Below the pieces are notes generated by a model, which did not search any database, was not told the DNA's origin, and was given only the letters and a program-made list of their open reading frames with translations. Positions 11,560-24,721 of a DNA stretch of 64,000 bases are shown in pieces. Origin of the DNA: Nipponacmea schrenckii. Lineage: Eukaryota > Mollusca > Gastropoda > Lottiidae. Numbering within the stretch: position 1 is the stretch's first letter; each line of letters opens with the position of its first letter. The stretch spans positions 6,568,826-6,632,825 of the forward strand of contig JAUJPP010000005.1 in assembly GCA_030562195.1 (NCBI GenBank). The letters run 5' to 3'. A program made the position numbers and the translations under genes.

Positions 11560-14190
11560 TCCAGCCTGACGTGATAGACAGTGCTGTCTCAACTCAAATT
11601 CTGCTACATCAGGACCTACTAATTCCAGGTGGTTCCAACACCTCTTAATGAGGACCAGGAGATAAAATTGCCTCATGCTGTCTCAACTCTCAATTCTTCT
11701 TCTACATCTTCTACTTACTAACCTTAAAACCTAGGTGTTGTAGATACTCCGGGCGAGAACCAGGAGATAAAATTGCCTCATGCTGTCTCAACTCTCAATT
11801 CTTCTTCTGCATCTTCTACTTACTAACCTTAAAACCTAGGTGTTGTAGATACTCCGGGCGAGAACCAGGAGGTCTAATTACATCATGCTGTCTCAACTCT
11901 CAATTCTTCTTCTACATCTTCTACTTACTAACCTTAAAACCTAGGTGTTGTAGATACTCCGGGCGAGAACCAGGAGATAAAATTGCCTCATGCTGTCTCA
12001 ACTCTCAATTCTTCTTCTGCATCTTCTACTTACTAACCTTAAAACCTAGGTGTTGTAGATACTCCGGGCGAGATCCAGGAGATAAAATTACATCATGCTG
12101 TCTCAACTCTCAATTCTTCTTCTACATCTTCTACTTACTAACCTTAAAACCTAGGTGTTGTAGATACTCCGGGGCGAGATCCAGGAGGTCTAATTACATC
12201 ATGCTGTCTCAACTCTCAATTCTTCTTCTACATCTTCTACTTACTAACCTTAAAACCTAGGTGTTGTAGATACTCCGGGCGAGAACCAGGAGATAAAATT
12301 GCCTCATGCTGTCTCAACTCTCAATTCTTCTTCTGCATCTTCTACTTACTAACCTTAAAACCTAGGTGTTGTAGATACTCCGGGCGAGAACCAGGAGGTC
12401 TAATTACATCATGCTGTCTCAACTCTCAATTCTTCTTCTACATCTTCTACTTACTAACCTTAAAACCTAGGTGTTGTAGATACTCCGGGGCGAGACCAGG
12501 AGATAAAATTGCCTCATGCTGTCTCAACTCTCAATTCTTCTTCTGCATCTTCTACTTACTAACCTTAAAACCTAGGTGTTGTAGATACTCCGGCGAGACC
12601 AGGAGATAAAATTGCCTCATGCTGTCTCAACTCTCAATTCTTCTTCTACATCTTCTACTTACTAACCTTAAAACCTAGGTGTTGTAGACACTCCGGGGCG
12701 AGATCCAGGAGGTCTAATTACATCATGCTGTCTCAACTCTCAATTCTTCTTCTACATCTTCTACTTACTAACCTTAAAACCTAGGTGTTGTAGATACTCC
12801 GGGCGAGATCCAGGAGGTCTAATTACATCATGCTGTCTCAACTCTCAATTCTTCTTCTACATCTTCTACTTACTAACCTTAAAACCTAGGTGTTGTAGAT
12901 ACTCCGGGCGAGATCCAGGAGATAAAATTGCCTCATGCTGTCTCAACTCTCAATTCTTCTTCTACATCTTCTACTTACTAACCTTAAAACCTAGGTGTTG
13001 TAGATACTCCGGGCGAGACCAGGAGATAAAATTGCCTCATGCTGTCTCAACTCTCAATTCTTCTTCTACATCTTCTACTTACTAACCTTAAAACCTAGGT
13101 GTTGTAGATACTCCGGGGCGAGATCCAGGAGGTCTAATTGCCTCATGCTGTCTCAACTCTCAATTCTTCTTCTACATCTTCTACTTACTAACCTTAAAAC
13201 CTAGGTGTTGTAGACACTCCGGGCGAGGATCCAGGAGGTTAAAATTTGCTCATACTATCTCAACTCTCAATTCTTCTTCTACATCTTCTACTTACTAACC
13301 TTAAAACCTAGGTGTTGTAGACACTCCGGGCGAGATCCAGGAGATTAATTACATCATGCTGTCTCAACTCTCAATTCTTCTTCTACATCTTCTACTTACT
13401 AACCTTAAAACCTAGGTGTTGTAGATACTCCGGGCGAGAATCCAGGAGTAATTGCTCATCTGTCTCAACTCTAATTCTTCTTCTCATCTTCTACTATACT
13501 AACCTTAAAACCTAGGTGTTGTAGAACTCCGGGCGAGACCAGGAGTATAAAATTCACTATGCTGTCTCAACTCTAATTCTTCTTCTACATCTTCTACTTA
13601 CTAACCTTAAACCTAGGTGTTGGATACTCCGGGGTGGATCCAGGAGGTCTAATTACATATGTGTATAACTCTGAATTGGCTTCTTATGGACATCTTCTAC
13701 TTATTGAATATAACAACCTAGGTGTTGTAGACACTCCGGGGAGATCAGGAGGTCTATTAATCATGCTGTCTCAACTCTCAATTCTTCTTCTACATCTTCT
13801 ACTTCTAACCTTAAAACCTAGGTGTTGTAGATACTCCGGGGCGAGATCCAGGAGATAAAATTGCCTCATGCTGTCTCAACTCTCAATTCTTCTTCTACAT
13901 CTTCTACTTACTAACCTTAAAACCTAGGTGTTGTAGATACTCCGGGCGAGAACCAGGAGATAAAATTGCCTCATGCTGTCTCAACTCTCAATTCTTCTTC
14001 TGCATCTTCTACTTACTAACCTTAAAACCTAGGTGTTGTAGACACTCCGGGGCGAGATCCAGGAGGTCTAATTACATCATGCTGTCTCAACTCTCAATTC
14101 TTCTTCTACATCTTCTACTTACTAACCTTCCATCCCCAGGTGTTGGAGCCATTATTGGGTGAGATCCAGGAGGTCTAATTACAATAATTA
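11560..14190. repeat. 105 bp satellite-like array, about 24 copies
   Basis: Regular 105 bp unit containing CATGCTGTCTCAACTCTCAA, TTCTTCTTCTACATCTTCTA, CTTACTAACCTTAAAACCTA, GGTGTTGTAGATACTCCGGG and CGAGA(A/T)CCAGGAG. Two linker variants alternate (GATAAAATTGCCT and GTCTAATTACAT). The first unit (11575-11675) and copies at 13430-13760 are diverged; the rest are nearly identical. A DraI-like TTTAAA does not occur, but CCTAGG is present once per unit. Confidence 0.96.
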
Positions 14191-15418
14191 TAAAACGTCG
14201 GACATGGCTTTGTTTATTTGACAGTATCTAAGGTTCGTGAATATGTTTACTATAAAGAAAACAACCTTGCCTATTTGTAAACCTCAGTATTATTTAAGGC
14301 TTTATTAGCTCCTTATCCTTCCCTTATCTTTCCCTTCCCTTCCCTTCTAATATAAGTTCTTCCCTTGTCTGACATTTTTCAAGTGTATTAAAATCACCCT
14401 ATGACAGGACTCTTAATAATAATTTCGTATTGACATGCTAGTAGAATGAATTAAGTACATCCGGATGTTGCTTAGTTCTTCCTCTCATTGGAACAGAGTG
14501 GAGATTGTTTAGACTCGGTATAGTGGTATATCACTGAATGAGTCGGTCCAATAGTTCACGTCGTGAGTGACACAGAACTCTTTATCATTGGAAACCATTG
14601 GAATATTACAAATAGTTAAATATTCTATTGGATTTTATGGAATGTGTTAATATGTGGAATCATAACACTGGATAAGACTTGAGATGATTAGGGCGTATAA
14701 TGTAGATCTGGAATAAACAGTATACTGTATACAGCGGAGTGGGCGTTTATTAACAGGTGCCCTGTACAATTGCATATAGATTTTACGATACCAAGTGTTA
14801 TTATATGTGATAAACACGAGTATCACTCTCAAGATTTCAATATGTAAAAACTCACCCATAACAACACGGTTCTTCTTTTATAGATTTCTATATGTATTTA
14901 CATGGCGTGAACGTTTATTATTGAGTGTTTGGTCATTTTCTTAGACGTGTTTGAAGCTTCTATACAAAAGTACGGATTTCTGTACGAGAGTATGTGACAC
15001 ATGAAATTCATGACAGTGTTGACAATAATGTGGAATAACCTGGGAACGATGATTAGGGCGTGGTTTTATTAAAACGTTTATAGTTATAGATTTTTCTCCG
15101 TTAGATAAATATAACTTGGATTTATTATAGAAGTGATTAACATCAGTCATTTAAGCTAGAATTAAAACACGGGTGTGGCACCATGATTCTTTAGTGTATA
15201 TGTGATTCCTATATGGATGTTTTAATATGTCATTTGACTGAGGTATGGTATATGTACTATATTGGGGATATTGCTAACTGTGAATTACGTGATAAATGCC
15301 GTAATTATATAGGTATTGGTAGAGGTAGTGTAATACATGTAATAGTATTGGTTATTTTATCAACGATCCTTCACAGTTAAAAACTTAAACGATTTTAAGA
15401 CTTTTTCTGATTTTGTGT
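14191..15418. other. Non-coding, no gene seen
   Basis: Unique sequence; a CCCTT-type pyrimidine run lies at 14310-14350. Minus-strand frames at 14647-14859 and 14941-15150 lack motifs and splice support. Confidence 0.4.
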
Positions 15419-15714
15419 GATTTGGAAATTTGATAACGTGTTTGATTTTGTATCGTTTAAGATTTGGAAATTTGATAACGTGTTTGATTGTGTATCGTTT
15501 AAGATTTGGAAATTTGATAACGTGTTTGATTTTGTATCGTTTAAGATTTGGAAATTTGATAACGTGTTTGATTGTGTATCGTTTAAGATTTGGAAATTTG
15601 ATAACGTGTTTGATTTTGTATCGTTTAAGATTTGGAAATTTGATAACGTGTTTGATTGTGTATCGTTTAAGATTTGGAAATTTGATAACGTGTTTGATTG
15701 TGTATCGTTTAAGA
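15419..15714. repeat. 42 bp minisatellite, 7 copies
   Basis: Seven copies at 15419, 15461, 15503, 15545, 15587, 15629 and 15671 of a 42 bp unit GATTTGGAAATTTGATAACG, TGTTTGATT(T/G)TGTATCG, TTTAA. TT and TG variants alternate through the first six copies, so the effective unit is an 84 bp dimer. Being 14 codons long, it gives open frames on both strands; I regard these as artefacts. Confidence 0.96.
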
Positions 15715-16164
15715 TTTTTTAAGGTAAACACTGATGTATCAGATGGTCTATTGTCGATTGTAGGGTCTATCTGAGATCACATATTTTAGTCAATTCGCTG
15801 GTCTTTTTATCTTGATGAGGACGTAATCTCAGAACAGTCTTAACGTCCCTTAGAGTCTGGGTAAGACGTTTCACAGCATGACCTGGCTGAATATCCTGAA
15901 TGTCAAATGAGTGATTGAACTCTTGTGATGTTAAGACTCATAGACATCTCTTTGTTCTCGTCTATTATAACACTTTCTTTGATGTCTATAAGGTTAGGTT
16001 TTGAACAATAGGGGGTATTTGGTTTAATTAACTTGATATAACAGTGGGGATGCAAATTACGGATTTATAATTGTAAGATTCAAAAGAAGGATGAAACAGG
16101 TGGTATTTCTAGAAGACAATGTGACATAAAGGTCGTTTGATTGTTCGCAGTTCACGAAAGGTGC
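15715..16164. other. Non-coding spacer
   Basis: Unique sequence between two arrays; nothing seen. Confidence 0.4.
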
Positions 16165-17010
16165 TTCCAGCGAACGTTATATTGCAAACTAGGTAGTTGT
16201 TGGTAGATGACGGGTTAACGTTCGCTACCAGTAATGCTGATATCTCAAACTAGGTAGTTGTTGGTAGATGACAAGTTAACGTTCGCTTTCAGTAATGCTG
16301 ATATCTCAAACTAGGTAGTTGTTGGTAGATGACAAGTTAACGTTCGCTTCCAGTAAATGCTGATATCACAAACTAGGTAGTTGTTGGTAGATGACAAGTT
16401 AACGTTCGCTTCCAGTGGATGTTGATATCGCAAACTAGGTAGTTGTTGGTAGATGACAAGTTAACGTTCGCTTCCAGTGGATGTTGATATCTCAAACTAG
16501 GTAGTTGTTGGTAGATGACAAGTTAACGTTCGCTTCCAGTAAATGCTGATATCTCAAACTAGGTAGTTGTTGGTAGATGACAAGTTAACGTTCGCTTCCA
16601 GCTAACTGATATCACAAACTAGGTAGTTGTTGGTAGATGACAAGTTAACGTTCACTTCCAGTGGATGCTGATATCACAAACTAGGTAGTTGTTGGTAGAT
16701 GACAAGTTAACGTTCGCTTCCAGTGAATGCTGATATCTCAAACTAGGTAGTTGTTGGTAGATGACAAGTTAACGTTCGCTTCCAGTGAATGCTGGTATCT
16801 CAAACTAGGTAGTTGTTGGTAGATGACAAGTTAACGTTCGCTTCCAGTGGATGCTGATATCGCAAACTAGGTAGTTGTTGGTAGATGACAAGTTAACGTT
16901 CGCTTCCAGTGGATGTTGATATCGTAAACTAGGTAGTTGTTGGTAGATGACAAGTTAACGTTCGCTTCCAGTGGTTGCTGATATCACAGACTAGGTAGTT
17001 ATAGTAGTTG
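16165..17010. repeat. 62 bp minisatellite, first locus, about 13 copies
   Basis: Unit of 62 bp: AAACTAGGTAGTTGTTGGTA, GATGACAAGTTAACGTTCGC, TTCCAGTGGATGCTGATATC and a two-base linker. The linker (AC, TC or GC) and the GGATG/AAATG segment vary. The same unit in the same orientation forms a second array at 34020-35056, about 18 kb away. Confidence 0.96.
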
Positions 17011-18011
17011 GTAGTTGAATTAGGTTCATAATGTATGATTTTATATTCTTGGTTTGGAAGTTGATAAGTTTCCCAGTTGGTTGGTGACGTCAACTTCCCT
17101 TCAACTACATGTATAACTATTTCTAGTCCCTTTAGACTCTGCCACGACGGAAATAGGTTTCAGGGGATCATTTAGAAATGTAACGGAATTGAATTATTCA
17201 AGTTGTGACAGTGACAATAGCTGTCTATAGACCTGGTAATTGGATTTTATATGTACATTAGACCTTTCAGCAATGTTAGTGTCACATTATATTGGGTTAA
17301 GAATTTTACACAGTCTCTAATAACTCTCGCTTTGGAACCAGAATATAATATGTGATATATGTGATTTATAGAATATGTGGTCTGGATTTAAAAAGAATGC
17401 CAGGTCTGATTTTTTTGTTCTTTTCAATGCTGGGTTCGTCTTGCTTTTATGACTTAACTTACTTAAATGAGTGATGTGAACGTTTGGTTTTGTTGATATG
17501 TAGCCTAAGTCGGTAATAAGTTGAGTAATATATATACTCCAAGACATGGTACCAATCGCCTTTAATTTTGCTTTCGTCTATTTGGAAATTGAAATCGTTG
17601 TCCAAGTAAAGGTGTTTACCTTGTCGCACACTCCATGGCCTTATCTGTTTTCATTTCATTTTATGAGGTTATATATGTATCTGTTTTGTTGTTGTTGTTG
17701 TGTTTTTTTTTTTCATTTAAAAAATCAATTAATTACCCTGACTACGGTATCGATTTTGAATGTTAAATTGATTTCTATCTATTTAAAGTTTAGATTACTG
17801 TGTCCCATCTTTCATCCTACCTCATTAAACTACTGTATTATACTAGCTGATTACAATACAATCCGGATGACCAGGGCCTCATGTTGTCTGTGGGAGATTC
17901 CACCTGCCTTCTATGATCTGACACTATTTCTATGTATCTCTTGTTGTATAAACAACCAATCATAGGGTCGAAAGGTTTTAACATTCGTGAGAAATACCTG
18001 GAGGTGACATT
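17011..18011. other. Non-coding, no gene seen
   Basis: AT-rich sequence with a poly-T stretch near 17705. A plus frame at 17546-17965 (139 codons) is Cys/Phe/Leu-rich, typical of T-rich DNA, and is not supported. Confidence 0.4.
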
Positions 18012-18250
18012 TTTTGGTCGATTTTTCAAGTGTTTCCGATTTTGATTTTAAGTCCCCTGGGTCCAATTAAGAGGAAATGTGAATTTCAGATCACCAACTT
18101 ACATACTTTGAAAATTATGACGTTTTTTCGATTTTGGCCAAATTTGCTTTGGACCCCCAGTTGGTCGATTTTCCAAGTGTTTCCGATTTTGATTTTATGT
18201 GGTTTTTTTCAAATCCCCTGGGTCCAATTAATAGGAAATGAGCAGAATAG
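18012..18250. repeat. Tandem duplication of about 150 bp
   Basis: Two copies share TTGGTCGATTTT(T)CCAAGTG, TTTCCGATTTTGATTTTA and CCCCTGGGTCCAATTAA. They start at about 18013 and 18162. No coding signal. Confidence 0.8.
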
Positions 18251-18639
18251 GGCAGTTTCGAGAGATTTGGGTGGAGGCCATCTTTTAGCATTTTGGCTCA
18301 TTCGATACGACTTTTAACAGCAGCTGTTACACAATTATAGATCATAGTTATAATTATAGTATCTTGTATCTGATAGTTCAAAACTAGCCATCTGTACAAC
18401 GTATATCATAAACTAGTATTAAACAGGAGCAAAACAAGACCATATTACTATACTATAACATGATGTATGGTTTGTTCTCATGAAAGTCATAATTCAGATA
18501 ATTGTAAAGATATTATACAGTAAGATAATATATATCTAGAGACAGCAGTAGATAGATCATAGCGTGCCCCAGTCACAGTTACACCGATAGATGTGTTATG
18601 TTCGAAGCTTAATTGGTGTATGGTTTTAAAGGTATACAT

Positions 18640-19050
18640 TCACATAGTTTGCACAAGTAGGACAGATTACCCCACTGTATTTGGCCAGACCAATAAGATA
18701 CAGAACAGTAGGATATAAAACTATTTCATTAGTCCAATAAGGTACAGATAGTAGGGCAAATTACTCCACTGTATTTGGCAATACAGAGCAGATACAGAAA
18801 AGATACAGAGCAGAAGGACATCGGGCAAGACCGTTTTGATATAGAACAGTAAGGCATAATACTGCACTGTATTTGGCAAGATCAATACGATACAGAGCAG
18901 ATACAGAGCAGAAGGACATCGGGCAAGACCGTTTTGATATAGAACAGTAAGGCATAGTACTGCACTGTATTTGGCAAGATCAATACAATAGAGATCATTA
19001 GGACATTATGTCCCTTTGTATTTTGGTGGACCTATCTATTGTTTTTCAGT
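18640..19050. repeat. 98 bp repeat, about 3-4 copies
   Basis: The unit includes ACTGCACTGTATTTGGCAAG, ATACAGAGCAGAAGGACATC and GTTTTGATATAGAACAGTAA. Copies at 18861 and 18959 are nearly identical; flanking copies at 18670-18780 and 18970-19060 are degraded. Confidence 0.85.
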
Positions 19051-19060
19051 CCAATAAGGT

Positions 19061-20485
19061 TCTGAACAGTCGACCCAGTTGATAAGGTGTAAGTAGGTAT
19101 GTAAGAATGAGAATCTAGTTGGTTTGACACTTATAGCTATAATTTAGAAGACTGTATCTCTACGAGTTGTGATACAAAATGGTAATAAATGACACAGAAA
19201 CAGACTGGAATAAATTCTCCATTCATAATAGAGGTATTTTATTGGTGATTATCGTTTATCAGCTGAAATATTCCTGACTGCTTTATAGTCATCGATAACG
19301 CAATAAAATATGTAATACATCTAGATATGGAAGGTCATTATTCAAGTGAGAAAACTGTGCACTTATCATGTACCGGTATCATGATATTGTCTTCACTGCT
19401 ATTTGTAAGAAGGAGGGAAAGACCAGTTTTTTTTGGAAAATTTAGGTTTTATATCATTTTTCCAGGTTATACTGTATTACAATTTCACAATGAAATAATA
19501 CATTTCGACACGCAAATTGTATAATTTGGACTTATGCTGTGGACTGACTGATTTGCTGTTTATGAATGTATACACCGCCACTGGTGAATTGTGTGGACAG
19601 CTACAGCGCCGTTGTTAAAAGCAGGGAAGCTGGTCTATATCTATCATCCACTGATAACAACCAAGAAACCACACCGGATATATTAAGAGACCTTGACCAT
19701 CTAGTTCCACCGAATCTAACAAGACAGTATCGGTCAGTTGGGACGATTTGCTTCAATATGAAATAGATATTATGCTGTCTGGTGTATAATATTAAATGTA
19801 TAATCAGGAAAATCACTCATGAGAAGTGTTAATGCTGTTATTTATTGTAAGTTTATCTCCGGAGAATAGCATATCTATTCATTAGTCTGTACAAGGTGAA
19901 AGGTCATGGCAGATAGCCTATGTAATGCAGGGGTTTGAAGTGAATATCTAATAATAATCAACTGAAAATAAGAAATACGCCGTGTTTTGTATTTAATGAT
20001 AGCAATCACTTGTAAATAAGAAATATAACAATGTTAAGAGTGGGATTTACTTCATATCTATCAGTCCTCAAGACTGTAGCTGCGTTGATGTTTTACAGAA
20101 ATATAAAACTGTATTGGCTTCTTCCCCTGTTATACATTATCTTATTGGGGATGATTTATGTTCCTCACTCTAAAACCTTAATGTACAGTACACAACTCCA
20201 CAGGTCTCTCGAGAGACAACAGAAGATATAAAATTAGTTTTAAATATTCTACAAGCCAGACAAATGGCCATGATTAATGCTAATTTGGTCTAGGAAGTAC
20301 CTCGGTCATTCAATCATTAAAGTCATCTATAATCTTTGACAGAATCTCTATAATAGTTTGTACAGATAGCAATAGATTGAGAATTGTTCAAACCCAAACT
20401 ATTGGTGATACGGTTGTAATGCATCGTTTGGAATTGATTAAATCTTCCTCAGTATCGGGTACAATCTGTTCATCAGTTGTATGAA
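19061..20485. other. Non-coding, no supported gene
   Basis: A plus frame at 19566-19766 (contains SREAGLYLSSTDNNQETTPDI) is more protein-like than its surroundings but has no clear acceptor, donor or family. Nothing else is supportable. Confidence 0.35.
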
Positions 20486-20489
20486 GACG

Positions 20490-20645
20490 ATGACATGCCT
20501 AAATTCATCTTTACATTATCAAGCTATTATAAATTTTGTCTTATACCTTGAATGCGATAATCGCCTTAGCGCACAAGCCAATCACATCTCTCTATTCCGT
20601 GATTCCAGAAAGTTGGCTACTAGTCAAGGTATATTATGACGTGGT
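20490..20645. repeat. Fold-back relative of the 73 bp unit
   Basis: The left part reads CATCTTTACATTATCAAGCT, then TTATACCTTGAATGCGATAA; the right part at about 20612-20635 reads GTTGGCTACTAGTCAAGGTA, an imperfect inverted copy of the TACCTTGACTACAATAGCCA half. The arrangement resembles a small inverted-repeat element whose termini supplied the nearby minisatellites. Confidence 0.55.
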
Positions 20646-22079
20646 TCAGTGTGGCTTTACATTACCAATATGGCCTATATCCTGGACAATGGCAGATTGG
20701 CAGTGAGTGACTGGTAGATGGTCTGACCCAAAAATGCTTTTATTGAATTGCTTTATTAGATGAAGAAATAAATTTCCCATGTAAAATCAATTGCGTGTTA
20801 AGGTTTTACAAGCTTCATCCTTTGGTACAATTCTAAGATTCACAATGACAGGCGAGGAGGAAACTTTCTGGTCAGAGTTTGAAATAAATTTTAGAGCTCT
20901 AACTTTAAGCACTTTTCCTTCGTCACCATTTACCATTTTAATGAAATTGTTGTCAGTTGATATGAACTACGACACAGAACTATCGATCTGAAGTCTGTTG
21001 TTCCAGATCTGTCCAAGACCTCAGCCGACCTTTCTGACACCTGATTCAGATTGGAAGACAAACCTGTCGGTTTTTAGTGTCAAACTTATCAACAATTATG
21101 ACAGCTGTTTAATAGAAGAACGTAGTTATTCAATTAAGGTCTCAGAGTGTTTTGACTTTCAGTAGATTTTGATTATCAAATTAGGAATGAAACTGACGTG
21201 AGGTGAGATCAATGGTCTGGTTTTGAGTTATGATATTTTGAAATCCGTAGAATTTGTGGTGTTTTTTTTTCTGTAGAAATATGTTCATACACAGTGCTTC
21301 ACATTTGTGAATAATTGACATCGTGGTATATATATATAGGCCTGATTAGGACATGTTTCATTGCCATCTCCTCCGACATAGCATTATTGACATGGGAATA
21401 CCGGGTTGAAAATCCGTAAATAACTCGCACTACTAAACACACGTAACATGAAATATCACAGTGTCGTGCTGTTATCTTATAATCATTAAACCAGAAAGAA
21501 ATGAAAATTAACGCACGTAAATTATTAAGATCTATATATGCAAAGATACGATATTGTTTTTGTGAAAGAAATGTCATATCGGGTGAGATGGATAAAAAAA
21601 GTGTGGAGGGGGGAGGGGGAAAGGGGTTGGGGGGGGGGGGGGGTAGGTTTGTAGTTCTTATGTATCTCTTTGTTTAAGACAACGAATACAGTCGTGGAAC
21701 GTTTTATTATATGTTTAGTCATTCGTTTGATTAGTGCCGTTGATTTTCCCTTTAGTAAAGTTGAGCACAATGAAAATATAGGATCCTCGTCCCCCCTTAG
21801 TTTGAATGGTACAACCCCTTGCACGGTTGACTCTATTCCGTGAATGCATTGTTAATAATTAAGTTATTTCCATTACTTGCTTGGGAGTGTTATTTTACAC
21901 ATACAATATTATTAATTGATGGACGTAAATTTCCGGTCTTAACCCAGACATTGTTTTATATCGACCAAGAATCAGTTATACCTTAATATTTAACTAGTTG
22001 CGGTCTGTAGTTCATATTGATATAACAGATCAGAAGGGGCTGAATGTAGGTCATCGATAATTATGCACGTCCTGGGGGG
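20646..22079. other. Non-coding, no gene seen
   Basis: Contains a long G-rich tract at 21603-21645, with fifteen or more consecutive G near its end, that could form a quadruplex. Open frames here are short and unsupported. Confidence 0.4.
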
Positions 22080-22705
22080 ATTTCATATATACAAACACAA
22101 GATTGATAAAGAGTTGCTTACTCTATAGTATATAGATTATCGTTTCAGATCATGTTTAATGTAGGCCAAGGACAGATTTGCACGTCCTGGGACGTTTTGT
22201 AACAAACACTAGATTGATAAAGAGTTGCTTGCTGTATATTATAAAGAAATAACGTTTCAGATCATGTTTAATGTAGGCCAAGGACAGATTTGCACGTCCT
22301 GGGACGTTTTGTAACAAACACTAGATTGATAAAGAGTTGCTTACTGTATATTATATTGAAATAACGCTTCAGATCATGTTAAATATAGGCCAAGGACAGA
22401 TTTGCACGTCCTGGGACGTTTTGTAACAAACACTAGATTGATAAAGAGTTGCTTACTGTATATTATATTGAAATAACGTTTCAGATCATGTTTAATGTAG
22501 ACCAAGGACAGATTTGCAGGACACAGTTGCTTGCTGTATATTATATTGAAATAACGCTTCAGATCATGTTTAATGTAGGTCAAGGACAGATTTGCACGTC
22601 CTGGGACGTTTTGTAACAAACACTAGATTGATAAAGAGTTGCTTACTGTATATTATAAGAAATAACGTTTCAGATCATGTTCAATGTAGGTCAAGGGCTA
22701 GTGTA
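22080..22705. repeat. 112 bp tandem repeat, about 6 copies
   Basis: The unit includes TTTCAGATCATGTTTAATGT, AGGCCAAGGACAGATTTGCA, CGTCCTGGGACGTTTTGTAA and ACACTAGATTGATAAAGAGT. CATGTT starts recur at 22151, 22263, 22375, 22487, 22565 and 22676; the 78 bp step marks a copy with an internal deletion. CGTCC/GGACG is a small inverted repeat inside each unit. Confidence 0.95.
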
Positions 22706-22710
22706 AACAT

Positions 22711-24721
22711 TACACGTCCAGTTTAGAACCTGATCAATTGTGTTAACATGTCAATAATGCTAATGAAACCAACGTTTCATTCAAATTGAATAATCATACC
22801 TTCACTATGATAGCTCTGATTGTAAGATTGTAAAGTTATAGTCCTGTATATTAAAATATATAGAATGTCAGGACACAATTAAATGGATAACAATGATGCT
22901 TGATAAAGACAGGAGTACCCTCGCAAGTTATTTAATAAAGTAGTTGTTATCTATATAACTGTGTCCTGATATATATTCTTCAATAACTAAATGCCTCTCA
23001 AGGAAAATGTTTAGACTGTCATTTGATATGGTGAAGGATTATTCGACTACAGATTATAATTATTGATAAAATAGATCAATATTAGATGATAAATGTCGAA
23101 CAATGTTGTTCAATTTTGGTATCCAATTTCAATGACAGATTATTATACGGTTGTTCAGATGGTCTTTTTTTCACTCTTCTTCATTTGCTTGCAAGAATAT
23201 CTATGTTTCTTATATTCGATTTCTTTCTCTTCTTTTCTCGTCTTTTTTCTTGTTATTTATTTATTTTTTATGCTGGTAGTCTTATCTTAGTACATCGCTA
23301 TTTCGTGTCTTTCTTTCTTTCTTCGCTTTCTACTTTTTTAATTTTTCTTATTTAGTTTTAGTGATAGTAAGGTCATCCTTGTACATTACATACATTTGAT
23401 TCCTTTTCCTCTTTGTTTCTTTCCGTCTTTCCTTCTTTTTTTTTCGTTCATACATTACAGGCCTTTTTGTCTTTCTCTTTTTCTTTCTTTCTTTAATTCT
23501 TTCTTACATTAGTTGCATGTTTTGTCTTTCTATTTTTCTTTCTTTTTATTTTTATTTTTCCACTCTCTTTCATACATTAGAAGCCTTTTCGTCTCTATTC
23601 CTTTTTTTTTTCGTTCTGACCAAATGTTATTGACTCTGTTGGGCGAATTAGTAACATTAAACCAATAGTAGTTTTAGTTTAACCTTTATCGATCTATCAT
23701 AATATAGTAATAACTAATATCGTCTACTCTGATAATCCAGGCCGGTATTATATTACTAGTACGAGTGTGATTAAAATTAAACAACTTGGTGAATGTAAAA
23801 TAATTGGATTTTATCTTGTTTGTAGAATGTGAAATACTAACTCTAGAGGGAATGAATCAGATACATGATTACTTTAAACAATAACAGAATGAGATATAGC
23901 GTGTGAGATTCGTTTGTTTTGATTCTAACTCACATACATCGTTATATTCAGGCTAGAATGTGTCTAATTTGGTTAATTACTATAAAAATTAGTGAATGGA
24001 AATAACACATCCTTTATTTGGAATATTACCGGAAGTAGTTGATGCTAATCGGTGTGTGATCTCCCCTTGGTGATTATAATTACCGTGATTATAACATTCA
24101 AGTCACGTGGTCAATGTGTATTACACCTAGCTCTGTTACATGAACAATAATTGGTTGGTTGGTTGACAAACGCAATCTGTAAGTGGTATCAGGTGTTTGG
24201 AAAGGATAAAAGGATTAAGACGTACAGAATTACAATGAGACAATTGGTTGAAACATGGATTGTTTTGACGTGTGACCCTGTGACTTAAAACGTTGCTTGT
24301 TTCAAGATCCCCAGTCATTATAAACTGCAACGACCATCAAAGTGTGACTTTAAAAATATAGACGCTTCTTTCTTTCTGACTGTCTTAACCATGACCTTTT
24401 TGTTTCTAGCAACGTCTTGGATGAAGGATTCTTTTATCAACTCAGACTAACGTTCATATGACTTGATGAGAGTATTCCATATACCGTAACCTTTTAGAAG
24501 TTTGTTAATATTAAACCAGAGTGGTCGAGTATTATTTTGACAATGGATATAACCTAATAAGGAATTCTCTTATCTATATATGATATAGACTATTAGACTT
24601 GATTCCCCACGAGGAAAAACTTCAATCTATTTTAATGTGATAATCGTTTGTGATAAATTCAGTATGGCGAACTCTCCATATCAGATTACGTTCAAACCGG
24701 AAGTTACGTTGTTAAACTAAT
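22711..24721. other. Gene 1 upstream region with pyrimidine tract
   Basis: Positions 23158-23625 are strongly T/C-rich, with CTTTCTTTCTTT runs and a roughly 90-100 bp periodic CATACATTA motif (near 23385, 23450 and 23570). The rest is unique AT-rich DNA. The last kilobase should hold the gene 1 promoter, but I see no definite TATA or initiator element. Confidence 0.5.

Noticed and set aside
11467..11676. Minus-strand 69-codon frame next to the 105 bp array
   Set aside because: Half of it is the diverged first unit of the array; no family recognised.
6758..17010. CRISPR-like arrays
   Set aside because: Units are directly contiguous without unique spacers, and the window is eukaryotic; these are minisatellites.
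17546..17965. 139-codon plus-strand frame
   Set aside because: Cys/Phe/Leu-rich translation of T-rich DNA, no motif, no splice support.
20031..20231. 66-codon frame with hydrophobic segments
   Set aside because: Short, AT-driven, without splice sites or neighbours.
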